Of a stretch of 64,000 bases of DNA, positions 42,701 to 53,478 are shown one piece after another. The stretch is from Struthio camelus (taxonomy: Eukaryota; Chordata; Aves; Struthioniformes; Struthionidae), in assembly GCF_040807025.1 (NCBI RefSeq), contig NC_090981.1:39783817-39847816 (forward strand), written 5' to 3'. Below the pieces are notes generated by a model. It was not told the origin of the DNA. It was given only the letters and a program-made list of their open reading frames with translations, and searched no databases. Position 1 is the first letter of the stretch; each line of letters starts with the position of its first letter. Made by a program: the position numbers and the translations under genes.

Positions 42701-44029
42701 TTGACAGGTTAAAAACAAACAGAAAAGTAGTAATTTTGCTTCTCTGTCATTTCAACATCCTATTTGTATTCTTTGCTACAACAGAATATACCCACTGATT
42801 TATTCGGCACCACCTCTTTTCTGATATGTTCTTTCGCTCAATTACTTAAGTAGGAGTTATAGTCTCATCATGGATAATTTCACTATTTCGTTCCAGCTTC
42901 AAAAATTTGTCTTCAAATTTTCTTCCTAATTCTCACCTTGCCTGACAAAACTAAAGTTCTGTTCTAATAGTAATTTCCAAACTGCATTCCCAGGAACACT
43001 CTAGAAGAAAATCTTGTTGCCTCTTATGCCATGTCAGATACCACAGAAGGTTTTTTTCCCCTATCTTTGTCTTTGCTTGTTCTTCCAATAAATGGATAAC
43101 ATATCTTTGTTTATTGATTATATGCACTTCATTTTCCTAATTTTTTCTTTCTGGCTGTTCCTAATTAGCTATCTTATAAAAAACTATGTATGGTATTTCC
43201 TACCACACCTTGAAGGAGAAGATCAGACAACAAACACAGATGCATCTATCTCGGTGAAACGTGTAGTAAAGATACCATACGACAAAGATCTAGATCGCAA
43301 TAGTAATTCTAGACTGTAAAACTGTCAGACAATGGCCATAGACTTTGTGAAAGAAATTTATATTCTTCTCTTGAGCTCCTTCAGCTTTCAAATATATACA
43401 AATAAAATTTCTAGTATTTTCTAAGAAAATATGCTAACTACTGAATTTCCAAGTTTCCTCAAAACCAGCACTCTTTGTTGAACTCTGTTTTATTAGAACA
43501 TACTTCAACAACATTTAGAAAGAGTAACCGTAGTAACTATTTAACACTATGCAATTTATTGATGTAAACTGTGTTTTTTATAATAACAAAACCTATTTAA
43601 ATAACAGACTGTTCAAGAATAGCACAACAAGGACTTTGACATTCAACATAGGTGGAAAAGAGCACGTTTCCAATACACACATGAGTTTACTTAAACAGAT
43701 TTGTCCCCTCTGCAGTCATTACTTCCATTACTTTCTCCTTATTGTTGAATATACAGTTTGACACATCCATAGCAAATTTGATTTTCTAACTTACCTCTGT
43801 GTTTCTCCCATTTTCTAGGTTAAATAACTATGTTTTCAATGGCAGGGTTCCCCTTCAGTTTAATGAAGAATATAAATTTGATATAATCTCTATTAGGCAA
43901 TAAATATTTTGGGGAGGAAACTCAATTTTTTTCTTATATGTAGGCTCATGTCCTATAACCTATGTCATATTCTAAGATCGTTCTCTTGCTTCGCTCTTCC
44001 TCTTTATTGCTACTGTGCAACATGAGCAA
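39791..44029. other. Intron 3 sequence, no recognisable gene
   Basis: AT-rich, with chance ORFs only (up to 96 codons). No repeat family recognised apart from short A and T runs. Confidence 0.6.
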
Positions 44030-44098
44030 AGACTCCTTCTGAAGAGGACCAGATGATGTTCAAAGGTCTCTTCCAAACTAGACACTTCTATGATTCTA
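44030..44098 (+). mobile_element. CR1 LINE 3' end, diverged
   Basis: GGACCAGATGATGTTCAAAG, then GTCTCTTCCAAACTAGACAC, then TTCTATGATTCTA. This is the plus-oriented CR1 3' end (consensus GACTAGATGATCTTTAAGGTCCCTTCCAACC ... ATTCTATGATTCTATG) with the start of the octamer tail preserved. The rest of the element is missing or unrecognisable. Confidence 0.85.
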
Positions 44099-45943
44099 AA
44101 CACAGAAATCTTTTACAATATTTCACAAGGTAATTATTAGTACCTTGATAAACCATAGGGCTTGATCTGAAACCATGTTTCAGTATATTAAAGACTAGAC
44201 CTCTGAAGCCCTCTTTTTTGTGATACTTTTTCTGCAGCCAATACTTCTTTCCATAAGAAGGGCCCAACAGCTTTACAAGATGTTCATTTAAAATCTACTC
44301 TGTAATGAAGACTTGATTCATTATAAAAACAATGGCACAATCGTCGAAAGTAATTCTGAACATAAATAGTAATCTGTTCTTACAAGTCAGGACTGAAGTA
44401 TACAAACAGAGTGATAAAGTAAGCAAAGCACCGATACTAACCTTTATTTTAAGAAACACTAGAATTTAAATTAGAGGAAAATTTTAAATGCTTCAGGTAC
44501 CTTTCAGGTAACTTGCACATCATGCTTATAATTGGCACCTATCAAACAAATATAAGGTAATGATTCTAAAGATGACACGGATTCCAATTTGTATAAAAGC
44601 TGGTGTGTCAGCAACAGCCTTGTAAAATTTTATAATTCCTTTTTTTTCTTTTTTTCGGCCGTATTAAACAAGTGGTTCTATCAGCAATGGAACTACATCA
44701 CATTTCCAGCCTGCTTGTGTTGTTTGAACCCTAGCCTTCAAACAACAATTCCAGCACTCATCTGCTCCTCATCATACTCTGAAGGACCAAGGTGCCACTC
44801 CTACACTTACGCTGACTAGCCAAATAGAAGGTAAAGACCAGAATTTTGTCTGCTAGTAAAAGTCACCTTTCATCCAGCCAGTCATCAGCTTTCAGTAATT
44901 TAATTCTTTTTGATATCTAACCTCTCTTTAAAATTTGGATGAAATTAGTCAGTGAACTCAAAAATCAGTAGAAAGGACAATATCACAGACTAACAGATAG
45001 CATGATTTTATAACTGTCATTTCCTTCAGGAATCAGGCCAAAAGAATACTCATTTCAGATCCTGTAGCAGAGTTCTCTGGGAAAAAGAGAATCAATGTGC
45101 TGATGAAAAAAAGAAAAGGAATTGCCACAGAAAAAAGTAACTGAAAAATATACCACGTCAATCAATTCAACCGTTTATAACATAAAGAATGTATTGTTTT
45201 CAGTCAATTAAAATCCATTACTTCTTTTCACATATATGATAATAACATAACAAGGGAGTAAATTTCTCATGTTTGTATCCCGATTAGTCAATAATCTGGA
45301 TGTCTAATGCAGAGTCAAACAAGCAAATAATTATTCAAAGCAATTCACCTTGAGTTTAATGAACACTTTTCATTTTCTGGAAGAAAGAAGTTTTTTTTTT
45401 TCTTCAAGAACTCCAACGCTATTTTCTCCTTCCACCACTAGTTAAAATAAGTGCTCAATATTTGTAAGAATTAGTGCCACAGTAGCAAAGTGTCCAAATA
45501 CTTCTCATACTAATAGCCTTATGAGTATAGAACTCCTATACATGAGTTATTTCTTCAGTAAATATAATCTCACATTAATATTAACCTCAACATTTGCTTT
45601 AATTAATATTTACCTTTAACATAACTAAATCTTGATGCTTAATCTTTTCCAAAAAGCTTAATGTTAGTGAATTAATATGTAAACAAATATCCTTCCGTGA
45701 TGAGAATAACACATATATAAGATGCTGTAACCTTTCGACTTCGTCCCAATTTTCATCTCCAATTTAGCTGCATACATAAGAATTCTATGAAGAATTATTA
45801 AAAGCCATTCATAACTTAAGACCTGAAATCTTTCTGGAGGGATTAGGTGTTCAAGTATTGAATAGTATAATACATAATTTGTTAATGCTCATGATTTATT
45901 TTATAAACATAAAAGTCTATAAATACAAAAAATCTGTACTTAC
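44099..45943. other. Intron 3 sequence next to exon 3, no recognisable gene
   Basis: AT-rich. A minus-strand stretch (about 44,160-44,330) translates into a lysine-rich frame with no recognisable domain. Nothing else stands out before the exon 3 donor. Confidence 0.6.
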
Positions 45944-46063
45944 TTCAACATGCATAAATAACGTTTGTTCAATGTTATCATTGTTTTTTTCCTTGAGATC
46001 TGGTGAGACATTTCTACTTGTTATTTGGAAGTGCGTTTTACTAAGATAACCATCAGCAAAGTC
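45944..46063 (-). CDS. ATG10: ATG10 coding exon 3
   Basis: This is the second coding exon of ATG10, 120 nt and 40 codons, starting DFADGYLSKTHFQI and ending NIEQTLFMHVE. The start corresponds to human DCSDGYMCKIHFQI, which directly follows the exon 2 peptide in the human protein. The acceptor is a strong pyrimidine tract ending in CAG (46,064-46,066). The donor is GTAAGT (45,938-45,943). Both ends are phase 0, so the exon joins exon 2 without a frame change and could be skipped without a frameshift. The second half (about residues 16-40 of the exon) is hydrophilic and resembles human less, which suits a variable loop between conserved beta strands. The reading frame has no stop. Confidence 0.95.
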
Positions 46064-47431
46064 CTGTGTCCAGAAAACAGAAAAGAAAAATATTTTCTGT
46101 AACCAAAATGCTACATGCTATCACTGTTCTATAAAATAAACACTGCATGGTAATTAGGCATAAGCTCTAAGTCTTTTTGTAGGCACCAATGACTGCATTG
46201 CTTCTCAGCATCTCCTCACAGGTAGTTTATACAAGTTCTCGGTGTTACGGAAGTCAAAGACCTGAATAGTGAAAATAAAATTTAATATAGCTATTAATTG
46301 AATGAGTCAACTGATATCTGGGGACCAGGATTAGTGCCAAAGAGTTGGAAGACAGTGCATTAAGGTCATGAAGAAATAAGCAGCTGACAGTGATTTGGAC
46401 ATACCAATTTCAAGCAATGCACTCACACCAGTATAAAGTTCCCAGTTCTTGGTACTTTGGTTGATATTAGTTCTGCTCCCTCTACTAACTTTGATAAAGT
46501 CCTAAAAAAACCTCAGAACCTGTGCGTGCAGAGTCACAACTTGTTGCTTTCTCTTGATCAGCTCTGAGGGTCAAATGTAAGGGAAAACAGACAAAGCGAT
46601 ATCCATACCTTCTCCCAGTTCCCTTTTTATCATTCTGCTTTCCCGGCCACGTGGTTTGCTGTTGTGAAAGGCCCCTGTGCAATTTCACAGTGGCAGAAGA
46701 AGCTTTTAAGGGCTTTCCCCCATTGCTGACCTGACTATCTGCACACATATATAAAGATTATTTTGTCAATTAGAAATAAGAAGAGAGAAAAGAGTTTAAT
46801 AACAGATCGCTAGAAAAATGTGCACTTTGGAATGGAGGAAGAGCACACAGAACACAAAGAACAGTAGTTGCATGTTAAGGACTTATTTCTCAAGGAAACA
46901 AATAAATAGGGTTTTATTAGCTGTTTCATCACATTTTATTTTAAACAAACAAATACAGAAAGCTTATGTGCAACATCTGATGTGAAAGGATTCTACTTAA
47001 AACAGTCTCTCTACAAAATTCATTAATATAGCATTAAATTGCTTGACAAGGCTGCAAATTTAACTGTAACTTAACTGTTCAGTTAATCCATCACTTCTGA
47101 CACAGTTTATTTCATGTAGTCTGACTTTTAAATCAACATGTGTTCTATTCTGACACATCAGTTCTCTTTTCAGTGATACTGTAGAATATATAATTCCAGC
47201 ATCTGCTATAGGCTGTTTGTGTACTTTGTTCTTACCAACTTTCATACCTGAAATAAAACGACCATGTTATTGATCTGCATTTTTGTCTGTGAAGTTTTAA
47301 GCACGGATGCTATTATGGAGTTTGGTATTATGATATTACCTTGCTCATAACTTCTCTTACTGCTACGCTTTTTTTCTCCCACTAAATATCATCAAGAGCA
47401 TGACTACTCCAAACTTTTCTGGACGTCCTAT

Positions 47432-47777
47432 TGTAGAACCAACAGCATCTTCTGCTATGAAAAGTCAAGCACGCAAGAGGACAACAGTGACAGAAAAATT
47501 AGGCCTAACTTGGCAACACAAAAGTCATTTATTCAAAGCTCTCTGAAGTCTCTCTTTCCTGTGGAGCTTCCTGTGAGGGTCAGCAAGAGTAAAGCTCCCT
47601 ACATTGGTATTTATCCCCCTGAGAACAGCAGAGAAAGTACTACTGCCGCCCACAGAGGTGAACTGCCCCAAGGCACCATCAGCTTTGCCAGAGAAGGGCT
47701 GGATATAACACTCACCTCCCTGAACCAGTTTTTCCTGCGAGGGGAAAGAAGGAGCCAAAGCTCTAACAGCCTTCACA
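47432..47777 (-). mobile_element. Candidate solo LTR of an endogenous retrovirus (ERVK-like)
   Basis: This 346-bp unit starts TGTAGAA on the plus strand and ends TTCACA, so in element orientation it runs TGTGAAGG ... TTCTACA, with the TG...CA ends of retroviral LTRs. It is flanked by TCCTAT (47,426-47,431) and TTCTAT (47,778-47,783), a 6-bp target duplication with one mismatch. On the minus strand GGGGATAAATACC (47,606-47,618) serves as a TATA box. AATAAA (47,528-47,533) follows about 75 bp downstream, with a GT-rich stretch after it, the usual spacing for a short R region. There are no internal viral genes. It is diverged enough to be old, and it is read in the same direction as ATG10. The exact family is unknown. 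Confidence 0.5.
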
Positions 47778-48567
47778 TTCTATAGTATTTGAATGCCTTG
47801 AAAAATATCTACGGACAGATGGAAACAGGGAGTTAGCAGTCTCTGCATTTGACAGTTACACGTCAGAGGTCGGTGAAGAGGAGACAGGAAAGAGAAGCAT
47901 CCCTCCCGTTGCACTCTCTATAGTGTACATACTTTGTATACTTCTTTCCCTATAAACAAATCAATACTTTAGTGCAGACTTTGATCCTCAAAATGGGTAA
48001 TGGGAGTTCCCTTCTACTCCAACTGCCTTATAAGTGTGCATCACAAACAAGTGAAGCCATACACACAGCCTTTGACATGATTACCTAGGTTAACCTAACT
48101 AAACATGAAACAAAAGAGACAGCAAGAGGAGCAACAGCATTCACTGATGAGATTTAACTATCCAATCCGAGTAACATCAGCGTTAATGCCCAAACTCACC
48201 TCCATCAGGTCCTACAACTGAGGTGCCTTTGGCTTTTTTACAGATTTATTTGGAAAAAAAAACAGGTTATAAAAATAACACAGTTTAGAACACTTCACTT
48301 AAAGCTGTAAATATAGGGTTCTGCTTGGGCCATGTGAGCTTATGCCAGAAGAGCCAGCTCAGCAAAAAAAATGGATATCATTTCACCATTTAAGTTTAAT
48401 TTCCACAGAAAACATAAGAACATAGTTCTACAAGTCTAGTTTACTTGTGTGGTCTTATTGCTATCAATGGGTCTATTCACGTGAGCATGGAATGAGGAAT
48501 GGGATCCAAGTGAATTACATCAGGAAAATTAAGAGTGCCCCAAACTACCCATAGCACATAAATTGTT

Positions 48568-48600
48568 AAAAAAAAAAAGAAAAAGAAAAAGAAAAAAAAA
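48568..48600 (+). repeat. Purine-only simple repeat, A-runs with (AAAAAG) units
   Basis: 33 bases of A interrupted by three G at 6-bp spacing. In the ATG10 direction it is a long pyrimidine tract inside intron 2, with no nearby exon. Confidence 0.9.
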
Positions 48601-49989
48601 CAATGAGACATCTTGTTAAAGACAAGTTCTCTTCCCTGATTATATATTATAAATGGATGTTCTTAATGGCCAGGTTTTTATCACACACTGAAATCACAGA
48701 GTCGCCAGCTTGGCCCACTAAAAAAAACTCTCACCGTTTTTTATAGTGAGAACAAAAATCTATCTCATTTCACTATTTCCAGCAAAGCTTCCTATTTCAC
48801 AGAAAGTTCAAACTTTGACCCATGTATTGAATTCCCGATAGAGGTTCATAGCATCTTTCTTTGCTGAATAAATCCCTCATAAATACAGCCTTGGACTGAA
48901 ATCTAAAGTTTCAAATGGTTGCCTGTAAGAAAGGGTGTTTTGTAATAGCTGGCTAATATTTTCAGCATTTTAAAAACCCATATGTGTTCTAAACAGAATG
49001 TATCTACGACCAAGCTCTTTCTTCATACTGAAATTCAGTTTTATCTGTGATGAAAGGGTTACAAATGCTAATGTATAATTATTTTGTAAAAGCGATATCA
49101 TGTATTTACTCCGGGACTTCTTGCACTTCAGAATGGTACCAGGATGACTTTTCTCCCCAAAATTCATGAAAGGATGGGAACTGAGCCATTAAAATAAAAT
49201 AAAAAAGAAAACTAGCAACATGGATTCTGTAAACGGAAGAAACAAAAAGTTAATAATAATGAGTATATATTCCAAACCATTCCTTGCTGAGAATCGGCAT
49301 GAGAAGCAAGAGAACATAAGAAAAACTACGTTGCCCACCTAGCCAAAAAAAGCGTGGGAAAAAGAAATCATAAAATAATATGGATCTATTATTAGATAGC
49401 AAATAACAGAAGCATTTGAAGTAGAAAAAGCAAGTGTTCAAAATATTTGTTGTTACTCGAGAACAAATATAAATGATATAGCCATATTCTACAATTATTA
49501 CAAAATTTTCATTTCAGAAGTGGTTAAGTAGGACAGTAACACGAAGTGGCTATCATCAATATTCTTAAATACACCTAAGAATTGTTGATTTTCTTGGAGC
49601 GCTGCGGAAGTTTCAGAGAACTTGGGAGAATGCCAGCATGTACCAATATATCTTTAATATACACATACTGGATAGCTTGAGTAACTATATGCATATTAGC
49701 TTGACATCATCCCAAGCAACATAGCAGAAGATTTGATATAGAATTCAGTAAATGAAAAATTGAAGCCAGTAAATGTAATTCCTTTTAATAAAAACAGATC
49801 TTGTCAAGGTAAAAAGATTTGTTTGGTTGATAAAGATAAAAGTGGTGACAGTATATGCACAGAATTCCATAAGGCAACTGTAGATTCCACAAGCAGAAAT
49901 TAAAAAATTAAAATAACCCAAAACTAATGTGACACACACTAAAAAGATGAAAAAATGGTTAACTCACACATCTCAAATGTAACTTAAAA

Positions 49990-50980
49990 ATGGAGAATCA
50001 TCATAAAAGAAGTGATTCTAATGGGGTCCTGTGGGATTAGTTTTGGCCCTGTGCTATTTAAAATTTTGATTAATGACCTAGAAACAATATGTAATTATTA
50101 TTGGTGAGGTTTGAAAATGGTGGGGAAGCAGTAAATAATGAGGATTGATCACTCATATAGATAGATTTTACTGGTTGCTGTAAGCAAGCAAATAACATGC
50201 ATTTTTAAATACAAATAGATGGGTGCATCTAGGACAAAGACTGTAGGATGAAGGATTCAATCCTTAGGCATAAAACCCATGCAAAGGCTTATGGGTAATT
50301 AGATGTATAGGAGCTCACCATGTGCTATTTCAGCTTGAAGAGTTAAAGTGATCCTTCGGTATATAACCAAAGAAACTTGCTAGGAGCAGGAAGGTTATAA
50401 CATCTGAATTTAGCACTGCTATAACATCCACTGTCTCGTTCTGTCCTCAGTTGAAGAAGGATGTTGATATACTGGAAAGGATTCAGAAGAGATCCACAAG
50501 AATGATTAAAGGATTGGAAAACATGCCAAACAGCCAAGGAGCTCAATATGTTTTGCTTAACACAGGCAAGGTTAAGGGGTGAATTGATTCTAATCTGAAA
50601 GTACTGAAATAAGGAGAATTCTGATAAAAGAAGGGTACTCAGCCTAGCAGACAATGTATAAGTTCCAATGGCTAGAAGATGAAGGTAGATAGTTCAGGTC
50701 AGAAGTAGAATTTTTTTTTTTTTAATTGTAAGCATAGTCAACCATTAGAATGGCTTGCTAAGAGGTGTGTGATTGTCCCCCCAACACTGGGAGTTTTGAG
50801 CGCTCTTTTTCTGCTCTGAATGCTTCTGTTATTTGTCATCTAATAAATATTCCTTGAAAGATCATTTCTGATCAGAACAGAAATTATTCCGCATAATCCT
50901 ACCCCTTTGCTATGTAAAAGGTTGCACTACACCATCACAGCAGTTGTTTCTGGATTCATGAACTATTAATCTATTTAATA
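49990..50980 (+). mobile_element. Ancient CR1 LINE, plus strand, including 3' UTR
   Basis: Landmarks in order: GGGATTAGTTTTGGCCCTGT (reverse-transcriptase region), GAAGAAGGATGTTGATATAC, ACAAGAATGATTAAAGGATT followed by GGAAAACATGCC, CAGCCAAGGAGCTCAATATG, GCAAGGTTAAGGGGTGA, TTCCAATGGCTAGAAGATGA, and in the 3' UTR AACAGAAATTATTCC and TTGCACTACACCATCACAG. This is the order of the old CR1 lineage well represented in turtles and crocodilians. Frames are broken by stops and an internal T-rich insertion near 50,710. The left part (49,990-50,420) is the more decayed. Confidence 0.8.
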
Positions 50981-51197
50981 GATGTACTGGCCTACATCCT
51001 CAGCTAAATCACTTTTGCAGTTTCTTGGTTTTGCACCAGCTGTTTAAAATGTCATTTATTTCATGCGATGTAAACCACTCTAAAGGACGTTCTAGTTTGG
51101 AAAGGTTGTCAACAAATCAACAAAGGCCAGCAAGGGTATTTAAAACTTGAGAAGAAGATTAGGTAGGAACTATTTACTGATACTTAGATTATTTTAC

Positions 51198-51323
51198 CTT
51201 GCTAGTTCTCCACTCCCAACCATCTCCTATTTGCTGTGAATGTTTAATAAATTCTTCACAGTCCTGCTTGAATCTTTTTTCTTCCAAAAAGAAGTCCTCT
51301 TCACCAGCCACACTAAAGGACAT
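51198..51323 (-). CDS. ATG10: ATG10 coding exon 2 (first coding exon, start codon)
   Basis: This exon encodes the N-terminus of ATG10, the E2-like enzyme that takes ATG12 from ATG7 and joins it to ATG5 in the cytosol during autophagosome formation. Read on the minus strand it gives 42 codons starting [18 protein letters not shown] and ending [19 protein letters not shown]. The last stretch matches the human ATG10 segment [19 protein letters not shown] almost residue for residue. It is bounded by a pyrimidine-rich CAG acceptor (51,324-51,326) directly before the ATG, and by a GTAAAA donor (51,192-51,197). Both ends are phase 0. By alignment from memory the bird protein starts six residues before the human initiator. 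The catalytic cysteine lies in a later exon not found here. Identification is by recognition of the conserved peptide, supported by exon 3 in the correct order and frame. Confidence 0.96.
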
Positions 51324-51461
51324 CTGCAGAACAAATGATGACAGACGAAATAAACACTAAAAATTTCACCGATTCATAGCAATTGAACAGTAAAATAACA
51401 AAAAAATGGAAAAAATGTTGTTTCTTAAACTAAAAGAAAGATGTGTTTCTTCAACTACAGC

Positions 51462-51965
51462 AAGACAAGGACCTCTTAAGACTGTCTAATCCAAACTCCT
51501 CTACTCAAAATAGGGTCAGCTAGAGCAGGTTTCTCAAGACCACATCCAGTCAGGTTTTGGCTGTCTCCAAGGATGGAGACCCCACAGCCTCCATGGGCAA
51601 CTCGTTCCACCTTCACAGTAAATAAGTTTTTTCCTATCTGAGAACAGATTTTCCTGTATTTCAGTTTGTGCCCTTCGCCTCTTGTTCTTTCACTGGATAC
51701 TACCAAGAAGAGTCTGGTTCCATCAGCTTTACTCCCTCCATCAGGTATTTATACACACTGATAACATCCTCCTGAGCCGTCTCTTCTCCAGGCCGAACAG
51801 TCTCAACTCTCAAGCTCTCCTTGTAAATAAGATGCTCCAGTCCCTTAACCATCTTCATAACCCTTCCCTGGATTCACTCCAGTATGTCCATGACTTTCTT
51901 GCACGGAGGACCCCAGAACGGGACACGGTACTCCAGATGTTGTTTACATTCCCTTACCAGTATGG
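51462..51965 (-). mobile_element. CR1 LINE, 5'-truncated, minus strand, moderately young
   Basis: The plus strand reads as the reverse complement of a CR1: AGAGCAGGTTTCTCAAGACC, TGTATTTCAGTTTGTGCCCT, TATTTATACACACTGATAAC, TCTCTTCTCCAGGCCGAACA, and ACACGGTACTCCAGATGT at the truncation point. On the minus strand, peptides such as QHLEYRVPFWGPP and SERTRGEGHKLKYRK match the CR1 reverse-transcriptase C-terminus (LEYCVQFWAPQ; SDRTRGNGHKLK). Stops and frameshifts show it is inactive. It lies in ATG10 intron 1 in the sense direction, about 140 bp upstream of exon 2. Confidence 0.92.
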
Positions 51966-52860
51966 TCCAACTGACAAACAAAAAAGCTGAATCCAGCTCA
52001 TGGGCTAATTTCACGTGCGCGGCCTGCCATCTCTTCCTTCGGGAATAGAATGGCTCCACAAAGAACACGCAGAGGCCTAACACCTCTGGTGTCCCTGCAC
52101 TCAGAGGGAGTGCACGTAAGGACCCACGTAAGGACCAGGCAGTACAGCTCCTAACAGCCAGCATTGTGCCTTCAGGGGGCTATAGGGCATTGTGCTTCAG
52201 ATGAGCCCCTTCCCCACCCCCTGTATGCTTCTCAAATCTGGTCTTAAGGATCATATAAAGACTATCTCAGAAAACTTGCCCAGTTTCCCCCTTTTTTTTT
52301 TCTCCTCTCCTTTCAAAGAGGATGTATTATAAATGTGGCTGTTTCAATCCTTTTTATAGACACCAGGTATCATTGCAGCACCATACAGAAATATTTAGCA
52401 GGAGTTACAACCACTCCACATCCTGTTTTAACAAGAAATCAGAAGGTCACAACACGTCATGCAGCGTTCATTACTTTTCAGGATTTGGCCCTAAACTGCA
52501 ACATCTTCCTGTCTGCCTGTGACATAAATTATCTACACAGCACTTCAAAATACATTATTTTCGATGGCACTTAACCCAAGCCCCTGTTAATCTGTATGTT
52601 ACCTGGATGTGGAGAATGAGCAAAGATGGAAAACAGACACTATATATATGTCTGCAATTCCTGAATTTCCCAGTCCAGATGATGAATTGCAAAACTGCAA
52701 TAAGTATAGGGCATGTGAAAACACTGTAGTTCTCACATATGTTTTAAATAGAGCTATGTGTTTTAGGAAATTAGCAGATGTAAAGAGATAGCAGACTGCT
52801 GGCAATCGAGCAGTATGCCTCCTTTTCTTTCTTAAACCATCACGGAAAGAATAAATAGCA
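51966..52860. other. Intron 1 sequence between CR1 and CpG island, no recognisable feature
   Basis: Mixed composition, with a GC-richer section at 51,990-52,210. I see no exon and no named repeat. Confidence 0.5.
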
Positions 52861-53287
52861 GAAACGAACAGATCGGTGCCACCGAGCTAAGGGGCACTCG
52901 GACATCACGGTGGCGAAGGTCGGGCGAGCGCCTGGCGCAGGTACGGCGGGACAGGCACACGGCCCCAGTCTCTTCGGCCGAGCCCAGAAACGAGGGTGAG
53001 GGGCTCGCCTCCTCCTCCTCACCCGGCGGCCTGCCCGCGGCCAGCTCGGCCCCGCGCAGCCCGGCCAACGCTGCCGGCCTTGCCCGAGGGCCGCAGGCCA
53101 ACGGCCGCCCTACGGCAGCCAGGCGGCAAGGGGCGAGCCCAGCCGGGGCAGCGGAGGGCAGACGGGCCCCGGCCGCCCCGCGCAGAGGGCGGGGGGCGCC
53201 CGCCGCCGCCGGCCCCGGAACGGGCGCGGCGTGGGGGAGAGCGGGAGGAAGCAGCCCGCAGCGCCGCCCAGCCACATACCGTGCCGC

Positions 53288-53314
53288 CCTCCTCCTCCTC
53301 CTCCTCCTCCTCCT
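53288..53314 (+). repeat. (CCT)9 trinucleotide microsatellite in the ATG10 5' region
   Basis: Nine uninterrupted CCT units are read on the plus strand, which is (AGG)9 in the ATG10 transcript orientation. The run lies within 10 bp of the probable exon 1 donor and so is likely in the 5' UTR. Runs of this kind vary in length between individuals. Confidence 0.9.
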
Positions 53315-53346
53315 CTCGCCGGCTCCAGGTGGCGGCACGCGGCCGA

Positions 53347-53355
53347 CCCCGCCCC
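53347..53355. promoter_or_regulatory. GC box (CCCCGCCCC), Sp1/KLF site
   Basis: This GC box reads GGGGCGGGG on the minus strand, that is, in the ATG10 direction, and lies about 70 bp upstream of the exon 1 donor. Its exact relation to the transcription start is unknown. Confidence 0.4.
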
Positions 53356-53395
53356 TCCGGCTCGCCGGGAGGCGCCAGCGCCGCGGGCCGCCTGC

Positions 53396-53406
53396 TGCGC
53401 CTGCGC
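53396..53406. promoter_or_regulatory. NRF1-like site (TGCGCCTGCGC)
   Basis: This second NRF1-type motif lies about 80 bp from the perfect palindrome and has the tandem half-site form TGCGC-C-TGCGC. Two sites this close strengthen the case for NRF1 control of this promoter. Confidence 0.5.
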
Positions 53407-53478
53407 GCGCTGCGGAGAGCCGGCGCGCCCCGCGGAAAGCGCGGCGGGGGGAAGGGCCAGGAGGGCTGCGCGCTGCGC

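Larger units (their letters stand above)
1..45943 (-). other. ATG10: ATG10 intron 3 (partial, at least 45.9 kb)
   Basis: Everything left of the exon 3 donor GTAAGT reads as intron. By eye I searched for minus-strand coding of the conserved ATG10 core (YEYHVLYSCSYQ, QGPWDTITQQEHP, FFVLHPC, WLSIVGP) and found none. The remaining exons are therefore probably beyond position 1. Human ATG10 is also very large because of long introns. A short or divergent exon could have been missed. Confidence 0.7.
46064..51197 (-). other. ATG10: ATG10 intron 2
   Basis: This 5.1 kb phase-0 intron lies between coding exons 2 and 3, with a GTAAAA donor and a CAG acceptor. It contains the candidate solo LTR (47,432-47,777), a purine-only simple repeat (48,568-48,600) and an old CR1 copy (49,990-50,980). 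The remaining stretches (46,070-47,430, 47,780-48,560 and 48,601-49,980) are AT-rich and show nothing I can name. Confidence 0.9.
51324..53279 (-). other. ATG10: ATG10 intron 1
   Basis: The intron runs from the donor GTATGT in the CpG island to the CAG before the start codon. The only interspersed repeat I recognise in it is a 5'-truncated CR1 copy (51,462-51,965). From 51,966 to 52,850 I see no coding signal. The part nearest the promoter is GC-rich. Confidence 0.6.

Noticed and set aside
44150..44330. Lysine-rich minus-strand frame with LLGP, considered as an ATG10 C-terminal exon
   Set aside because: It does not fit WLSIVGPVVG, and no splice sites are in the right phase.
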